DNA of 64,000 nucleotides from Centropus unirufus (taxonomy: Eukaryota; Chordata; Aves; Cuculiformes; Centropidae): NCBI GenBank assembly GCA_013397695.1, contig VYZI01000202.1, positions 1,233,844-1,297,843 of the forward strand. Direction: 5' to 3'. Position numbers and translations under genes: made by a program. The notes below the pieces were generated by a model, which saw only the letters and a program-made list of their open reading frames with translations, was not told the DNA's origin and did not search any database. Below, in pieces: positions 63,067-64,000 of the stretch; position 1 is the first letter of the stretch, and each line of letters opens with the position of its first letter.

Positions 63067-64000
63067 GGGAGATGGGCTGGTGGTGCCAACTGGCACAAGT
63101 CCCACCCCAACCCTGCTCTGCCACCAGGGAGAGCAGGCCCAGGGGAGCAGCTCATCCTCTTTCTGCAACAGGCTGTGGCTGCCAGCTCACAGGGCACAGA
63201 GACTTTTTTTTCCTTGAGCTAATTAAAAGTTTAATTAAGTGTATAAAGGAGAGGCTGCTGTAGAGTGAGTTCTCTCATCCTTTGCCCTGCCGCATTGGCA
63301 TGAGACATTCCTGGCTTTGCAGGGCCCTTTTTGGAAACTCAGCTTATGCCACCAGCTGTGCCACTGCCACCAGTGCCCAGTCTGGCACTGCGACTGTGGC
63401 ATGAGATCACTTACAGCTTTGCAAAAGGAGGCAGCGGGGGCAGCTTTCCAGCAGCTGGAGTCTTGCCCAGACCCCCAGGCTGCGTGCCCCCAGCTCACCC
63501 AGACATTGCCTTTGCGAGAGCGCCCTGGCTCGCCCTGCGGCTCAGGGTCTGGCTGCAGGCCGTGGGCGCAGCACTACGAGCTCGATGCTGCCAGGGTGTG
63601 AGGGCATGGGGTGGCAGGCTGGGAGGGTTCGCGCTTGCTGGGCACCTGGGCTGCTGCGGGAAGCCTTTGCCTGAGGAGGAATTCAAGGGAAGTTATCCAA
63701 ATCCCCAGCGGATGCTGTTAGCTTGGCTCAGCGCTGGGGCAGGACACGCCAGCAGCCACCCCTGGGGCAGCTGTGCTGCTCTCGGGGTGCCCGGGCCCGG
63801 GCCGTGGCTGCACGCAGCTCCGTGCAGGGCCAGAGCCTCTCGGCTGGGCTGGCACCTCAGGTCCTCCACGAGCAGCGCTCATTGCTTACCTGGGGTGGGG
63901 TTCTGGTCGGTGCAGGTCTTTTATTTTCTTTAAGCCAGCAAGAAGAAATACCAGCTCCACCCCAGGCTGTGCCAGAGCTGCTCAGGACACCTCGCACGGG
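63067..64000. other. GC-rich flank, no gene recognised
   Basis: GC content rises toward the window end (from about 63420), with CpGs such as 'gcgagagcgccctggctcgc'. A 200-residue plus-strand frame at 63331-63933 has Ala/Pro/Gly/Leu-rich text typical of translated GC-rich DNA and no domain. In the human genome DUSP1 is the next gene beyond NEURL1B as I recall, but nothing of it is visible here. Confidence 0.5.

Noticed and set aside
63331..63933. 200-residue plus-strand open frame at the window end
   Set aside because: Ala/Pro/Gly/Leu/Arg-rich text of translated GC-rich DNA with no domain or splice context; stops are rare at this GC content.

Overview
The window looks like a piece of a bird nuclear genome. 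The evidence is GT-AG split exons, CR1 retroelement 3' tails, a few very old MIR-type SINE relics, low overall repeat density and one CpG-rich island. I see no bacterial, phage, CRISPR or operon-like structure. The species cannot be fixed from the sequence. One gene is recognised with confidence: NEURL1B, neuralized E3 ubiquitin ligase 1B, on the + strand.

Layout. Positions 1 to about 29.5 kb hold no gene I can support. They are ordinary intergenic DNA with a few MIR-like relics and simple repeats. About 29.54-30.14 kb is a CpG-rich, GC-box-containing island interrupted by a run of N (29576-29886). This is the likely NEURL1B promoter and first exon, and exon 1 itself is not visible. About 29.9-54.8 kb is inferred intron 1 (about 25 kb), with MIR-like relics, two CR1 fragments, an AT-rich enhancer-like stretch and two protein-like open segments of unknown meaning. 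Four coding exons follow: 54825-55385 (NHR1 domain), 58174-58881 (NHR2 domain), 59746-59871 (Ser-rich linker) and 60512-60756 (Ser/Pro linker, C3HC4 RING and stop). The 3' UTR starts at 60757 and its end is uncertain. Another CR1 tail lies at about 62.9 kb, and the last kilobase is GC-rich without a recognisable gene.

The four visible exons encode 546 residues counting the codon split with exon 1. The family is about 555 residues in human as I recall it, so only about ten residues are missing, which fits a tiny exon 1 lost in the assembly gap. All visible introns are phase 1 and the three internal exons are multiples of three, so each domain sits in its own frame-neutral exon cassette. In the family, the NHR domains bind substrates such as Notch ligands and the RING recruits the E2 enzyme.

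I found no credible new biological system. The observations most worth checking are the missing exon 1, the modular phase-1 exons, and two unexplained protein-like segments in intron 1 (about 34.5 kb on + and about 35.7 kb on -).
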